Below, piece after piece: positions 21,740 to 30,425 of a DNA stretch of 37,496 nucleotides. Made by a program: the position numbers and the translations under genes. Within the stretch, counting starts at the first letter, position 1. Each line of letters starts with the position of its first letter. Source of the stretch: an uncultured Lentisphaerota bacterium (GTDB taxonomy: Bacteria; Verrucomicrobiota; Kiritimatiellia; RFP12; UBA1067); the NCBI GenBank assembly GCA_900321255.1, contig ONVK01000040.1, positions 1 to 37,496 on the forward strand, given 5' to 3'. The notes under the pieces were generated by a model. That model ran no database searches. It had not been told where the DNA came from and saw only the letters and a list, made by a program, of their open reading frames with translations.

Positions 21740-24565
21740 ATGCATCGCTTAGGTAGTTTTGCAGTTGGAGTCGCTTTGTTCGCCGTTGCCGGGGTTGCGA
21801 CGGCAAAGGAGGTGTGGCGAGATCCTGGTGTGGTTGAGCAGAACAGGCTCCCCGCCCGTTCGATCATGGTTCCGTGCGAGAGCGCAAAAACAGCGCTTGC
21901 CGTCGCGAAGGGCGAGAAGCCGCGCACGGAGTCGAAATGGCTCCAGTCGCTCAACGGAGACTGGGGCTTCAAGTGGAAGCACGACTTCTACGCGAAGGAA
22001 TGGGAAAAGACGGCCAAGATCGCCGTTCCCGGCTGCTGGCAGCTGCAGGGCGAGTACGATCCCGCGCTCTACACGAACGTGACGTACCCGATCCACGGAT
22101 GGAACGAGGGTGATCCCTACGTCGAGCCCCCGAAAGACTACACGAGCCACTACTACCGCAATCCGGTCGGTCTCTACTCGCGCTCGTTCTCGATCCCCGC
22201 CGACTGGAAGGGCCGTCGCGTCGTCATCCACTTCGGCGGCGTGTCGTCGGCGATGTTCCTCCGCGTCAACGGCAAGGAAGTCGGATATTCGCAGGACAGC
22301 CGCCTCCCGGCCGAGTTCGACATCACGCCGTTCCTGAAGGACGGGGACAACGCGCTCGAGGTAGAGGTCCTGAAGCACTGCGACGGCTCTTTCCTTGAAG
22401 ACCAGGACTTCTGGCGCTTCTCCGGTATTTTCCGCGACGTGTGGCTCGTCGCCGAGGGGAAGGACGCGCCGTACGATCTCGTCGTCGACGCTAAGCTCTC
22501 CGACGATTTCAAGACCGGCACGCTCGCCGTCAGGGATGCGGAGGGCAAGACGCTTCTCGAGAAGAAGTACGAGAGCCCGAAGCTCTGGAGCTGCGAGGCC
22601 CCCAACATGTACTACGAGACCGTCTCCGCCGGAGGTTCCGTCTATCCCGTCGCGTTCGGTTTCCGCAAGGTCGAGATCAGGGACGCCGTCATCTACATCA
22701 ACGGCAAGCGAGCCCTCTTCATGGGAGCAGACCGCCACGAGATGGAGCCGGGGACGGGCTACACCGTCACGCTCGAGGGGATGAAGAAGGACATCGAGAT
22801 CTTCCACGACCTCAACATCAACGCCGTCAGGACGTGCCACTACCCCGACGACCCGACCTGGTACGAGCTCTGCGACCGCGAGGGCATCTACGTCGTCTGC
22901 GAGGCGAACATCGAGGCCCACGGCGCCGGCATCTACGGCGAAGGGAAGGATGCCCTCCCGAAGAACCCGATCTACCGCGACGCCATTGTTTCGCGCGGCG
23001 TCAACATGGTGAAGACCTTCCGCAACCATCCGTCCATCGTCACATGGTCGCTCGGCAACGAGACGGGCGACGGCCCGGCGATGAAGGACGAGTACGACGC
23101 GATGATGGCGATCGACTCGACGCGCCCGATCCAGTACGAAGGTGCGCAGGATTCCGACCACAGCGACGTGAAGTGCCCGATGTACACGCATCCGTGGGAC
23201 GTCGAGAAGTACGTGAAGAACAATCCGAAGAAGCCGTTCGTCCTCTGCGAGTATACGCATGCGATGGGCAACTCGAACGGCGACATCCAGGACTACTGGG
23301 ATCTTGTTAGGAAGTATCCGTCCATGCAGGGCGGCTTCATCTGGGACTTCGTGGACCAGGCCGTCTGGAAGACCGACAAGCGCGGCACTTACCTCGCCTA
23401 CGGCGGCGACTTCGGCGACAAGCCGAACGACGACAACTTCAACTGCAACGGAATCGTGGCGGCGGACCGCTCGTATCACCCTGGCGCCTACGAGGTCAAG
23501 CACGCCTACCAGCCAGTCCACGTCGACTCGTGGGACTGGGAGACGAAGACCGCGAAGATATGGAACGCCTACCGCTTTTCGACGCTCGACCACCTGAACG
23601 CCCACTGGATCGTCACGAAGGGCGGCAAGATCGTCAAGGACGGGCTTCTCGACGTCAAGGGCTTCGAGCCCGACACGGTGAAGGAGTTCAAGGTCGCGGA
23701 CGCGCCTGACGGCGACGCGATCGTGTTCCTCTTCGTGCGCGGAGACTGGGACCTGAACCAGGACGGGCGTCCCGACGTCGCCGCGATGGACCAGTTCGCG
23801 AAGCCGTTCGTGCCCGTCGCGGCGCCTGCGGCGGAGGCGGTCAAAGAGCATCCGTTCAAGATGAACTTCTGGCGTGCGCCGATCGACAACGACCGCGGCT
23901 GGAATATGCCGAACGTCTGCAAAGTGTGGAAGTCCGCGACCGAGGCGCAGGAACTCCCCGAGGGATGCACGGCCGAGCTCAAGGTCGGCAAGACCGAGAA
24001 GGGCTACCTCGTCGACCTCAGGGTTACCGTCGGCGACAAGCTGCCGCCTGTCCCGCGCATCGGCGTCACGTTCACGATCCCGAAGGAGCTGACGAACGTC
24101 GAATGGTACGGAATGGGCCCGTGGGAGAACTACTCCGACCGCAGCACGGCCGCGCTCCTCGACGTGTGGAAGGCGTCTGTCGGGCTCGTCAGCGGCCTTG
24201 CGTGCGACGACGGCTGCATCGACTATCCGGATTTCCGCCTCAACCCCGACAACTACATCGAGCCGGGAGAGCAGGGCTACCGCACCGGCTGCCGCTGGAT
24301 CGAGTTCGCCGACGGCAACGGCAAGGCCGTCAAGGTCACCGCGCTCGGCGCGCCAGTCGGCTTCAACGCCTGGCCCTACTCGCAGGACGCGCTCGAGAAG
24401 GCGCGGCACCAGTGGGATCTCTCGGTCGGGGACTCGATCACCGTCAATGTCGACGCAGTCCAGATGGGCGTCGGCGGAGACAACAGCTGGGGCGCCCGTC
24501 CGCACGGCGACGACATGGTCGGCAAGGGCGAGTATCGGCTTTCGTTCCTTGTCGAAGGCCTGTGA
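21740..24565 (+). CDS. secreted GH2 beta-galactosidase (LacZ-type)
   Basis: A 941-residue exported enzyme with signal peptide MHRLGSFAVGVALFAVAGVATA. It has the five-domain LacZ plan: jelly roll with VPGCWQLQGEYDPALYTNVTYPI (about 90-115) and YSQDSRLPAEFDIT, barrel motifs GADRHEMEPGTG and NINAVRTCHYP, acid/base E441 in GNETGDGP, nucleophile E504 in LCEYTHAMGNS, and a C-terminal beta-sandwich with WYGMGPWENYSDR. These are the diagnostic LacZ signatures. It probably removes terminal beta-galactose from an extracellular glycan. An exported form and a slightly short length (LacZ is about 1,020) differ from the enteric enzyme. The oxidoreductase gene follows after 43 bases. Confidence 0.93.
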   Translation: MHRLGSFAVGVALFAVAGVATAKEVWRDPGVVEQNRLPARSIMVPCESAKTALAVAKGEKPRTESKWLQSLNGDWGFKWKHDFYAKEWEKTAKIAVPGCWQLQGEYDPALYTNVTYPIHGWNEGDPYVEPPKDYTSHYYRNPVGLYSRSFSIPADWKGRRVVIHFGGVSSAMFLRVNGKEVGYSQDSRLPAEFDITPFLKDGDNALEVEVLKHCDGSFLEDQDFWRFSGIFRDVWLVAEGKDAPYDLVVDAKLSDDFKTGTLAVRDAEGKTLLEKKYESPKLWSCEAPNMYYETVSAGGSVYPVAFGFRKVEIRDAVIYINGKRALFMGADRHEMEPGTGYTVTLEGMKKDIEIFHDLNINAVRTCHYPDDPTWYELCDREGIYVVCEANIEAHGAGIYGEGKDALPKNPIYRDAIVSRGVNMVKTFRNHPSIVTWSLGNETGDGPAMKDEYDAMMAIDSTRPIQYEGAQDSDHSDVKCPMYTHPWDVEKYVKNNPKKPFVLCEYTHAMGNSNGDIQDYWDLVRKYPSMQGGFIWDFVDQAVWKTDKRGTYLAYGGDFGDKPNDDNFNCNGIVAADRSYHPGAYEVKHAYQPVHVDSWDWETKTAKIWNAYRFSTLDHLNAHWIVTKGGKIVKDGLLDVKGFEPDTVKEFKVADAPDGDAIVFLFVRGDWDLNQDGRPDVAAMDQFAKPFVPVAAPAAEAVKEHPFKMNFWRAPIDNDRGWNMPNVCKVWKSATEAQELPEGCTAELKVGKTEKGYLVDLRVTVGDKLPPVPRIGVTFTIPKELTNVEWYGMGPWENYSDRSTAALLDVWKASVGLVSGLACDDGCIDYPDFRLNPDNYIEPGEQGYRTGCRWIEFADGNGKAVKVTALGAPVGFNAWPYSQDALEKARHQWDLSVGDSITVNVDAVQMGVGGDNSWGARPHGDDMVGKGEYRLSFLVEGL

Positions 24566-24608
24566 GGGCATTTGTCGCGAAACCCCTAAAAGACAAAGGA
24601 TTCTGAAG

Positions 24609-25988
24609 ATGAACATGAATAGGCGCGGATTTCTTTCCGCAATGCTTGCGGCGGGCGCGTATCCGCTTCTGCCTGGGTGCTTCTCGTCGAAGGCGTATGT
24701 CGCCAACGGCAAGGTGCGGCTCGCGGCGATTGGCTGCGGCGCACAGGCGTGGTTCGACCTGAAGAAACTCGCGGGGAACAAGGACATCTGCGAAGTCGTC
24801 GCGCTCTGCGACACCGACATCGGAGCTCCCCATACGGAAGAGGCCCTGAAGCGCTTCCCGGACCTTCCGCGCTTCCAGGATTTCCGCAAGATGTTCGACA
24901 AGATGGCCGACCAGATCGACGCCGTTCTCATCGGCATCCCCGACCATTCCCACTTCTGCGCGGCGATGCACGCGATGCGTCTTGGCAAGGCGGTATACGT
25001 TGAAAAACCACTTGCACATTCGTTCCGCGAGTGCGAGCTTCTCATGGCGGCCGAGGAGAAGTACGGCGTCGTCACGCAGATGGGCAACCAGGGGCACAGC
25101 GGCGCAAACTACTACCAGTACCGCGACTACGTCCAGAACGGCGTCATCAAGGACGTGAAGAAGGTCGTCGCGCACATGAACATGCAGCGCCGCTGGCACA
25201 AGTGGGGCGGCAAGACGTCGTCGTACCCGAGGGGCGAGGTTATGCCCGAGACGCTTGACTGGGAAGTCTGGTGCAACGCCGCGCCATACCACGACTTCTC
25301 GAAGGATCTCGCGTACGGCGAATGGCGCTGCTGGTACGACTACGGCAACGGCTGCATGGGCGACTGGGGCGCGCACATCCTCGACTGCGTCCACCGCTTC
25401 ACGCTGAGGGGCGCGCTTCCTACGGAAGTCTCTATATCGAACGTGACCGGCTGGAACCAATACGTGTTCCCGATTCAGGACACGCTGACGATGAAGTTCG
25501 ACGACGTGACGCTCGAATGGTACGAAGGGCTCGACAACAAGCCGCCGCTCCCGGAGGGCTTCCGCTACGCCGACAACAAGGGGCTCTTCCCGGCGTCGAC
25601 CGCGAACGACGGTCTCATCGACCCGCCGCTCAAGCCGGGCAAGGAGATATACCTCGCCGACGGCACCGTCTGGCAGGGGCTTTCGCACGCCGCGACGCTC
25701 GTGCGCGTAGGAGCCCAGGACGAGAAGGTGCCGGCATTCGAGAAGGCGGGGAGCGACCACTGGCGCAACTTCCTTCTCGCCGTGAAGGGCGAGGAGGAGG
25801 CGAGGAGCCCGTTCCGCGTCACCGCGCCGCTTTCCGAGGTCTTCTGCCTTGGCGTGATCGCGCAGCGGCTCAACCGCGGCTTCAAGTTCGACCCAGTCGC
25901 GAAGAAGGCCGTCGGCGACGCCGAGGTGGGAATTCTCCTCAAGGGGCCTGCGCCGCGCGAGGGCTGGGAAGAATACTACCGCGTCTGA
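24609..25988 (+). CDS. Tat-exported Gfo/Idh/MocA family oxidoreductase
   Basis: A 459-residue protein. The N-terminus MNMNRRGFLSAMLAAGAYPLLPGC combines a twin-arginine motif (RRGFL) with a lipobox-like LPGC, so it is probably exported folded with its cofactor and lipidated. The Rossmann fold starts at VRLAAIGCGAQAWF (about 36-50), and the family signature EKPLAH is present (about 138-143). GDWGAHILDCVHRF matches the C-terminal domain of periplasmic members. Related enzymes oxidise sugars at C3 or act on glycosides with tightly bound NAD(P). Together with the DUF1080 fusion at 7832-10135 it suggests a keto-glycoside route. An AAGGA ribosome site precedes the ATG, and it is cotranscribed with the LacZ-type gene. 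Confidence 0.9.
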   Translation: MNMNRRGFLSAMLAAGAYPLLPGCFSSKAYVANGKVRLAAIGCGAQAWFDLKKLAGNKDICEVVALCDTDIGAPHTEEALKRFPDLPRFQDFRKMFDKMADQIDAVLIGIPDHSHFCAAMHAMRLGKAVYVEKPLAHSFRECELLMAAEEKYGVVTQMGNQGHSGANYYQYRDYVQNGVIKDVKKVVAHMNMQRRWHKWGGKTSSYPRGEVMPETLDWEVWCNAAPYHDFSKDLAYGEWRCWYDYGNGCMGDWGAHILDCVHRFTLRGALPTEVSISNVTGWNQYVFPIQDTLTMKFDDVTLEWYEGLDNKPPLPEGFRYADNKGLFPASTANDGLIDPPLKPGKEIYLADGTVWQGLSHAATLVRVGAQDEKVPAFEKAGSDHWRNFLLAVKGEEEARSPFRVTAPLSEVFCLGVIAQRLNRGFKFDPVAKKAVGDAEVGILLKGPAPREGWEEYYRV

Positions 25989-25994
25989 CGGTCT

Positions 25995-26696
25995 GTGAAC
26001 CGAATCCTCTTCGAGAGTTCCGAAATCGCGGACGGAGTCGCAACGTGCTCCGACGCGAGGGCGGAGCACATCCTCGCGGTTCTCCACGGCGAAGTCGGCC
26101 AGACGCTGAAAACAGGCGAGCTGGACGGCCGCATCGGCACCGGCGAGATCGTCTCCATCGAGGGGCGGACCGTCGCCGTAAAGGTGTCGCACACAGAGGA
26201 GTCGCTGCGGCCATGGTGCGACCTTGTGCTCGCCCCGCCGAGGCCGCGCGTCATGAAGCGGCTTCTCCCGCAGCTTGCGTCGCTCGGCGTCGGCACGATA
26301 GTCCTCGTCGGCGCGAAGAAGGTCGAGAAGGACTTCTGGGGCGCGACGCTTCTCAAGGAGGAGAACTACCGCCCGCTTCTCGTCGACGGGCTTATGCAGG
26401 CGGGGACAAGCGTCGTGCCGCGCATGGAGACGCGCAGGAACTTCAGGCGCTTCGTCGGCGACGAGCTTGATTCCCTCTTCCCGACGGCTAACCGCGTAGT
26501 GGGGCATCCGGGCGGGGCGCCCAATGCGCCGGCGCAGAAGCCAGGCCGGCTTCTTCTTGCAGTCGGTCCCGAGGGCGGCTGGACCGACGACGAAGTCTCT
26601 CTTCTCGAATCCCACGGCTTTTCGCGCTATTCCCTCGGCTCGCGCATACTGCGCACCGACACGGCGCTCGTCGCGCTCCTCGCGCGTTTATGGTAA
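25995..26696 (+). CDS. rsmE: 16S rRNA (uracil-1498-N3)-methyltransferase RsmE
   Basis: A 233-residue SPOUT-class methyltransferase. The N-terminal PUA-like part includes DARAEHILAVL, and the knot region contains LAVGPEGGWTDDEV and LGSRILRTDTALVAL, the RsmE signatures. It methylates U1498 of 16S rRNA. The start is GTG at 25995, six bases after the stop of the oxidoreductase gene, so it is probably at the distal end of that transcript despite the unrelated function. An insertion around VGHPGGAPNAPAQKPG (about 172-187) lengthens one loop. Its stop codon TAA is part of the -10 of the next promoter. Confidence 0.93.
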   Translation: MNRILFESSEIADGVATCSDARAEHILAVLHGEVGQTLKTGELDGRIGTGEIVSIEGRTVAVKVSHTEESLRPWCDLVLAPPRPRVMKRLLPQLASLGVGTIVLVGAKKVEKDFWGATLLKEENYRPLLVDGLMQAGTSVVPRMETRRNFRRFVGDELDSLFPTANRVVGHPGGAPNAPAQKPGRLLLAVGPEGGWTDDEVSLLESHGFSRYSLGSRILRTDTALVALLARLW

Positions 26697-26699
26697 AAT
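26691..26699 (+). promoter_or_regulatory. extended -10 promoter of hisH-hisF-recJ, overlapping the rsmE stop codon
   Basis: TGG-TAAAAT with the hexamer at 26694-26699; the rsmE stop is TAA 26694-26696. The start codon of hisH is 24 bases downstream. The leader has a CCGCC-AA-GGCGG inverted repeat (26703-26714) that includes the likely ribosome site AAGGCGGA. Confidence 0.55.
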
Positions 26700-26723
26700 A
26701 TCCCGCCAAGGCGGATACAGACA

Positions 26724-27293
26724 ATGACAGCGATAATCGACTACAAGGCCGGGAACCTTACGAGCGTGAAGCTTGCCTTCGCCGCGCTTGGCGCGGAGAC
26801 GCTCGTCACGAGCGACCCCAGGGCGATTGCGGCGGCAGACCGCGTAGTGTTCCCCGGCGTGGGCGCAGCGCGAAGCGCGATGGAGAACCTGAAGGCGTTT
26901 GGCCTCGTGGACGCGGTTAAGGAAGCGGCGGCCACCAAGCCGTTCCTCGGCATCTGCCTCGGCATGCAGATACTCTTCGACCACAGCGAGGAAGACGGCG
27001 GAGTGGAATGCCTCGGCATCATCCCCGGCCGCGTACGGCGCTTTCCTTCCGTGCCGGGGTTCAAGGTCCCCGAAATCGGCTGGAACGGCGTGGAGGGGCT
27101 CGACGGGAAGGAGTTCTACTTCGTCCATTCCTATTATGCGGAGGTCGTCCCGGAGACCACTGGCGTTGCCGAATACGCCGGCGTTAGGTTCACGGCGATG
27201 GTGAGGAAGGGTCGCCTCTGGGCATGCCAGTTCCATCCCGAGAAATCCGGACGCATTGGCCTTGAACTGCTGAAGGAGTGGTTGTCATGCTGA
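26724..27293 (+). CDS. hisH: imidazole glycerol phosphate synthase subunit HisH (glutaminase)
   Basis: A 189-residue class I glutamine amidotransferase. The nucleophile Cys is in GICLGMQ (about residue 77) and the catalytic His/Glu in QFHPEKSG near the C-terminus. FPGVGAARSAM and WNGVEGLDGKEFYFVHSYY are typical HisH segments. It supplies ammonia from glutamine to HisF in histidine synthesis. It overlaps hisF by seven bases. Only these two his genes are present here; the rest of the pathway must lie elsewhere. Confidence 0.96.
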   Translation: MTAIIDYKAGNLTSVKLAFAALGAETLVTSDPRAIAAADRVVFPGVGAARSAMENLKAFGLVDAVKEAAATKPFLGICLGMQILFDHSEEDGGVECLGIIPGRVRRFPSVPGFKVPEIGWNGVEGLDGKEFYFVHSYYAEVVPETTGVAEYAGVRFTAMVRKGRLWACQFHPEKSGRIGLELLKEWLSC

Positions 27294-28057
27294 CTAAACG
27301 AGTGATCCCCTGCCTCGACGTGCGCAACGGCCTTGTCACGAAGGGCGTCAAGTTCAAGAACAACGTCGATCTCGGCGATCCCGTGGAGATGGCTGTCAGG
27401 TATTCCGACGGCGGCGCGGACGAGCTCGTCTTCTACGACATCACCGCGAGCGCCGAGCGCCGTCCAATCGACATCAAGATGGTCGAGGCCGTCGCAAAGG
27501 CCATCCGCATCCCGTTCGCCGTGGGAGGCGGCATATCGTCCGTAGCGGACATGGAGCGCGTGATTCTCGCCGGCGCCGAGAAGATATCGGTCAATTCCCT
27601 CGCTGTGAGGAACCCGCAGATAATCGCGGAGGGAGCCAGGGCGTTCGGCGCGCAGTGCATAGTCCTCGGCATGGATCCTGTGAAGAGCGGCGCGACGGCG
27701 AGCGGCTACGAGATAACGACGAGGGGCTTCCGCGAGCATACGGGGATCGACGCGGTGGAGTGGGCGAAGAGGGCGGCCGGCCTTGGGGCCGGCGAGATCG
27801 TCGTCAACTCGGTTGACGCGGACGGCACGCGCGAGGGGTTCGAGCTTGAGATAACGCGCCTCATCGCCGAAGCGGTTGACGTGCCTGTAGTCGCCTCCGG
27901 CGGCGCGGGGAGGCCAGAGCACCTCGTCACGGTGTTCGAGAAGGCGAAGGCCGATGCCGCGATAGTCGCGGGCATGATCCATTTCGGCGACTACACCATT
28001 TCAGACATAAAGGCGGCCATGCACGCGGCGGGCGTACCGACGCGCATGAGCTGGTGA
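27287..28057 (+). CDS. hisF: imidazole glycerol phosphate synthase subunit HisF (cyclase)
   Basis: A 256-residue (beta/alpha)8 barrel starting MLTKRVIPCLDV. ATG 27287 is preferred over the upstream GTG 27278 because AAGGAG (27273-27278) sits eight bases before it. Catalytic Asp residues are in CLDVRNG (D11) and NSVDADGTREG, with phosphate-binding loops VGGGISS and VVASGGAGRPEH. With HisH it converts PRFAR to IGP and AICAR. Its stop overlaps the next start as GTGA. Confidence 0.97.
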   Translation: MLTKRVIPCLDVRNGLVTKGVKFKNNVDLGDPVEMAVRYSDGGADELVFYDITASAERRPIDIKMVEAVAKAIRIPFAVGGGISSVADMERVILAGAEKISVNSLAVRNPQIIAEGARAFGAQCIVLGMDPVKSGATASGYEITTRGFREHTGIDAVEWAKRAAGLGAGEIVVNSVDADGTREGFELEITRLIAEAVDVPVVASGGAGRPEHLVTVFEKAKADAAIVAGMIHFGDYTISDIKAAMHAAGVPTRMSW

Positions 28058-29697
28058 CGGCAGGCCTTCGCGGTATGGCAGGGATTCCAGAGCTCGTCGG
28101 GCGCATTCTCGAAAAACGCGGCATATCCGCCGCGGAGATCGACGACTTCCTGTCGCCGTCGATTCGCGACCTCGCGCCGGCTCGGGAGCTGCCGAACGTC
28201 GAGGCCGCTGCCGAGGCGATACTCTCGGCGGTCCGCGCCAGGCGCAGGATCGTCGTCTTCGGCGACTATGACTGCGACGGAGTCTGCGCGACCGCCATAC
28301 TCGTCAGGACTCTCGCCGCCTTCGGCGCGGACGTGTCGCCGTTTCTCCCGGAGCGTCTGAGCGAGGGCTACGGCATGTCCGAGGCGTCGGTCGCGAGGAT
28401 GCTCGCCGAGAATCCCGGCGTCGGTCTCGTGGTGACTGTCGACAACGGAATAAACTCCGTTGAGAACATCGCGTTCCTGAGGGGGAAGGGCGTTGATGTC
28501 GTGGTCACTGACCATCATCTTCCCGGAGAGGTTCTTCCCAACTGCGTGGTCGTCAACCCGAAGGTCTCCCACCCCGACGTCTTCGAGAACCTCTGCGGAG
28601 CGGGCGTCGCGTTCCTCCTCGCAGGAGAGCTTGTATCCCGCGCGAAGTCGGCGGGGCTCTATTCCGGGCCGTCGCTCGCGGGGCCGCTTCTCGTTCTCGC
28701 GGGGCTTGCGACAGTCACCGACGTCATGCCGCTCCTCGGGCAGAACCGCATACTTGTCGCGGAGGCGCTCAACCGCTTCGACGCGCTCGCGCCCGTCGGA
28801 CTCAGGGCTCTCTTCGCAAAGGCGGCGAAGCGCGGGGTCGCGCGCCACACGTCGAGGGACTTCGGCTTTCTTCTCGGGCCGCGCATCAACGCCGCCGGGA
28901 GAATCGCATCAGGCGCCGAGGCGCTGCGGCTGGTTCTCGCGGACGACCAGGACGAAGCCGGCGAGGCGGCGCGCATCGTCAACGGACGCAACGACGAGCG
29001 GAAGTCCATCGAGCAGAAGATGCTCGAGGACGCGCTCGCAAAGGTCGTGCCGGGAGCGGCCGCGCAGGTCATAGACCTTCCGGACGGACATCAGGGCGTG
29101 GCGGGGATCGTCGCGGCACGCGTTATGGAGCGCATGGAGCCGAAGGTCCCAGTCTGCGTGGTCGTAGGCGGGCATGGTTCCGCGCGGGCGCCCGACGGAA
29201 TCAACGTGCGCGACGCGCTTGCAGCGTCGGGAGATTTCCTCGACCGCTTCGGCGGACACGCCGCGGCAGCCGGGTTTTCGGTGAAGGCGGGGATGGTCGA
29301 CGCGTTTCGCGCGAGGTTCGCCGAGGTCTGCTCTGGATTCGCGGCCGGGGCGCGTTCGGATGCGCGGGACGACGGAGTGGACGCCTGGGTGACGCCCGAA
29401 GACCTTACTCTCGATGTCGTCGGGTGGATGTCGAGGCTCGAGCCGTTCGGAGAGGGCAACCCCGAGCCGCTGTTCGGGATGAAGGACGCCGTTCTCTGCG
29501 ACATCCGGCCTCTTGGGCAGGAAGGGCGACATCTCGCGCTCACGGTCAACGGGATGCGCGGAGTGTGGTGGGGGCGCGGCGACGTCGTCGAGGATCTGCG
29601 CCGTGGCTCGTCCGCTTCGCACGACGTTATCTTCACGGTCGCCGAGTCGGAATACGGCGGTCCCCATGTCGAGCTCCGCGTAGTCGAAATACGCTGA
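28054..29697 (+). CDS. recJ: single-stranded-DNA-specific exonuclease RecJ
   Basis: A 547-residue DHH-family nuclease. Motifs: VVFGDYDCDGVCA (about 67-79), VVTVDNG, VVTDHHLPGE (DHH), GPRINAAGRI, and the DHHA1 motif GGHAAAAGFSV, followed by an OB-like C-terminal domain (FGEGNPEPLF). It degrades single-stranded DNA 5' to 3' in recombination and mismatch repair. The GTG start at 28054 overlaps the hisF stop by four bases; an ATG at 28075 (MAGIPELV) is a plausible alternative start. The nearest strong hairpin downstream is at 29846-29873. Confidence 0.95.
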   Translation: MTAGLRGMAGIPELVGRILEKRGISAAEIDDFLSPSIRDLAPARELPNVEAAAEAILSAVRARRRIVVFGDYDCDGVCATAILVRTLAAFGADVSPFLPERLSEGYGMSEASVARMLAENPGVGLVVTVDNGINSVENIAFLRGKGVDVVVTDHHLPGEVLPNCVVVNPKVSHPDVFENLCGAGVAFLLAGELVSRAKSAGLYSGPSLAGPLLVLAGLATVTDVMPLLGQNRILVAEALNRFDALAPVGLRALFAKAAKRGVARHTSRDFGFLLGPRINAAGRIASGAEALRLVLADDQDEAGEAARIVNGRNDERKSIEQKMLEDALAKVVPGAAAQVIDLPDGHQGVAGIVAARVMERMEPKVPVCVVVGGHGSARAPDGINVRDALAASGDFLDRFGGHAAAAGFSVKAGMVDAFRARFAEVCSGFAAGARSDARDDGVDAWVTPEDLTLDVVGWMSRLEPFGEGNPEPLFGMKDAVLCDIRPLGQEGRHLALTVNGMRGVWWGRGDVVEDLRRGSSASHDVIFTVAESEYGGPHVELRVVEIR

Positions 29698-29845
29698 CGG
29701 CGCTGCAACCGCGGCAAATCCACCATGCCTTCTTGGCAGGGGCGCATCTCCGAGGCGCCCGCATCCCCGCGGCATATGTGTCGGGCCGTCAGATGTATAG
29801 CGGCGGCGCGTACGCGGAGGGGCGAGTTTCGGCTTAGGGCTCGCT

Positions 29846-29873
29846 AGCTTTGCCGCGGATACGCGGCAAAGCT
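29846..29873. repeat. perfect 12-bp inverted repeat, possible terminator after recJ
   Basis: AGCTTTGCCGCG - GATA - CGCGGCAAAGCT. There is no T-run after it on either side, so a Rho-independent role is uncertain. It is followed by a second small CCGG...CCGG repeat. Confidence 0.55.
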
Positions 29874-29898
29874 CCGGCGAAAAAACCGGTGGCGACAT

Positions 29899-29969
29899 CG
29901 ATTTCGCGGTCTTTCACATTTTGCCAGTGCCGTCAAGCCTCTCGGCAAAATGACGACGCGTCGAAATCG
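29899..29969. other. nested inverted repeats, candidate structured RNA
   Basis: Outer arms CGATTTCG (29899-29906) and CGAAATCG (29962-29969) enclose inner arms CATTTTGCC (29917-29925) and GGCAAAATG (29944-29952). The interior loops are nearly equal (10 and 9 bases) and the apical loop is 18 bases. ATTTTGCC recurs at 30001-30008. No known RNA family recognised. Confidence 0.35.
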
Positions 29970-30070
29970 GGTCGCTTCCGTCTTTCCGCACTATAATCTC
30001 ATTTTGCCGCGCTTGATTTCCGTGCGGCGTTTTCGCTATAATACTCCCATCCCGCGAGGCGAGGGGCGAG

Positions 30071-30161
30071 TGTAAAGTGTAAAACGTAAAGTGTAAAGTT
30101 GTGGAGGTTGCGGCTTAGCCGCTCCATAACTTTCAACTTTCCACTTTCAACTTTAAACTCT
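30071..30161. repeat. inverted arrays of heptamer repeats
   Basis: Four units of the type TGTAAAG (30071-30098) face five units of the type CAACTTT (30127-30161), each exactly 7 bases. The arms between them pair closely: AAAGTTGTGGA (30095-30105) with TCCATAACTTT (30123-30133), one G-T apart, and a GCGGC-TTA-GCCGC hairpin (30110-30122) at the tip. The arms would form a long imperfect cruciform or RNA hairpin. Confidence 0.65.
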
Positions 30162-30246
30162 TCCACGCGGCGCGGGGTCATAGTCCGGAAAACGAGAGCA
30201 ATCTCCGCCGGGCGCTTGTCAATGTAGCATCAACGCTACACGTCGT

Positions 30247-30366
30247 TCAAGAGAAATACTTCCACAAATCTCTCAAGATCAAAACGACATGTAAGCGAGG
30301 ATGCGCCAAGCTGGGCGCATTTTCTCTTCGTGCATTTTGATCGGCCTGTGGAAGGGCTTCTCTTGA
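30247..30366 (+). ncRNA. candidate structured or switching RNA upstream of the EcoRI-type methyltransferase
   Basis: Three paired segments line up on one axis: TCAAGAGAA (30247-30255) with TTCTCTTGA (30358-30366), CTTCCACA (30259-30266) with TGTGGAAG (30347-30354), and GATCAAAA (30277-30284) with TTTTGATC (30335-30342). That is 25 perfect pairs interrupted by a 3x3 and a 10x4 interior loop. The top holds an ATGCGCC/GGCGCAT hairpin (30301-30320) followed by TTTTCTCTT. The sequence TTTCTCTT at 30321-30328 can instead pair with AAGAGAAA (30249-30256), giving a mutually exclusive fold. CTCTCA in the large loop (30270-30275) is complementary to TGAGAG downstream (30372-30377), a possible pseudoknot. 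Read as + strand leader RNA of the methyltransferase this resembles an attenuator or riboswitch, but no family is recognised. Confidence 0.45.
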
Positions 30367-30425
30367 GTGCATGAGAGGAAGTGCGCTCTTTTTCATGCAT
30401 GCGAGGCGGTCTCCGCGACGATTTA

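Noticed and set aside
29700-29837. Short ORF tail ending GGAYAEGRVSA after recJ
   Set aside because: It has no start codon outside recJ and no family resemblance; treated as non-coding.
30216-30244. TTGTCA as a -35 for the structured RNA
   Set aside because: No acceptable -10 at 16-18 bases downstream; the sequence there is GC-rich.
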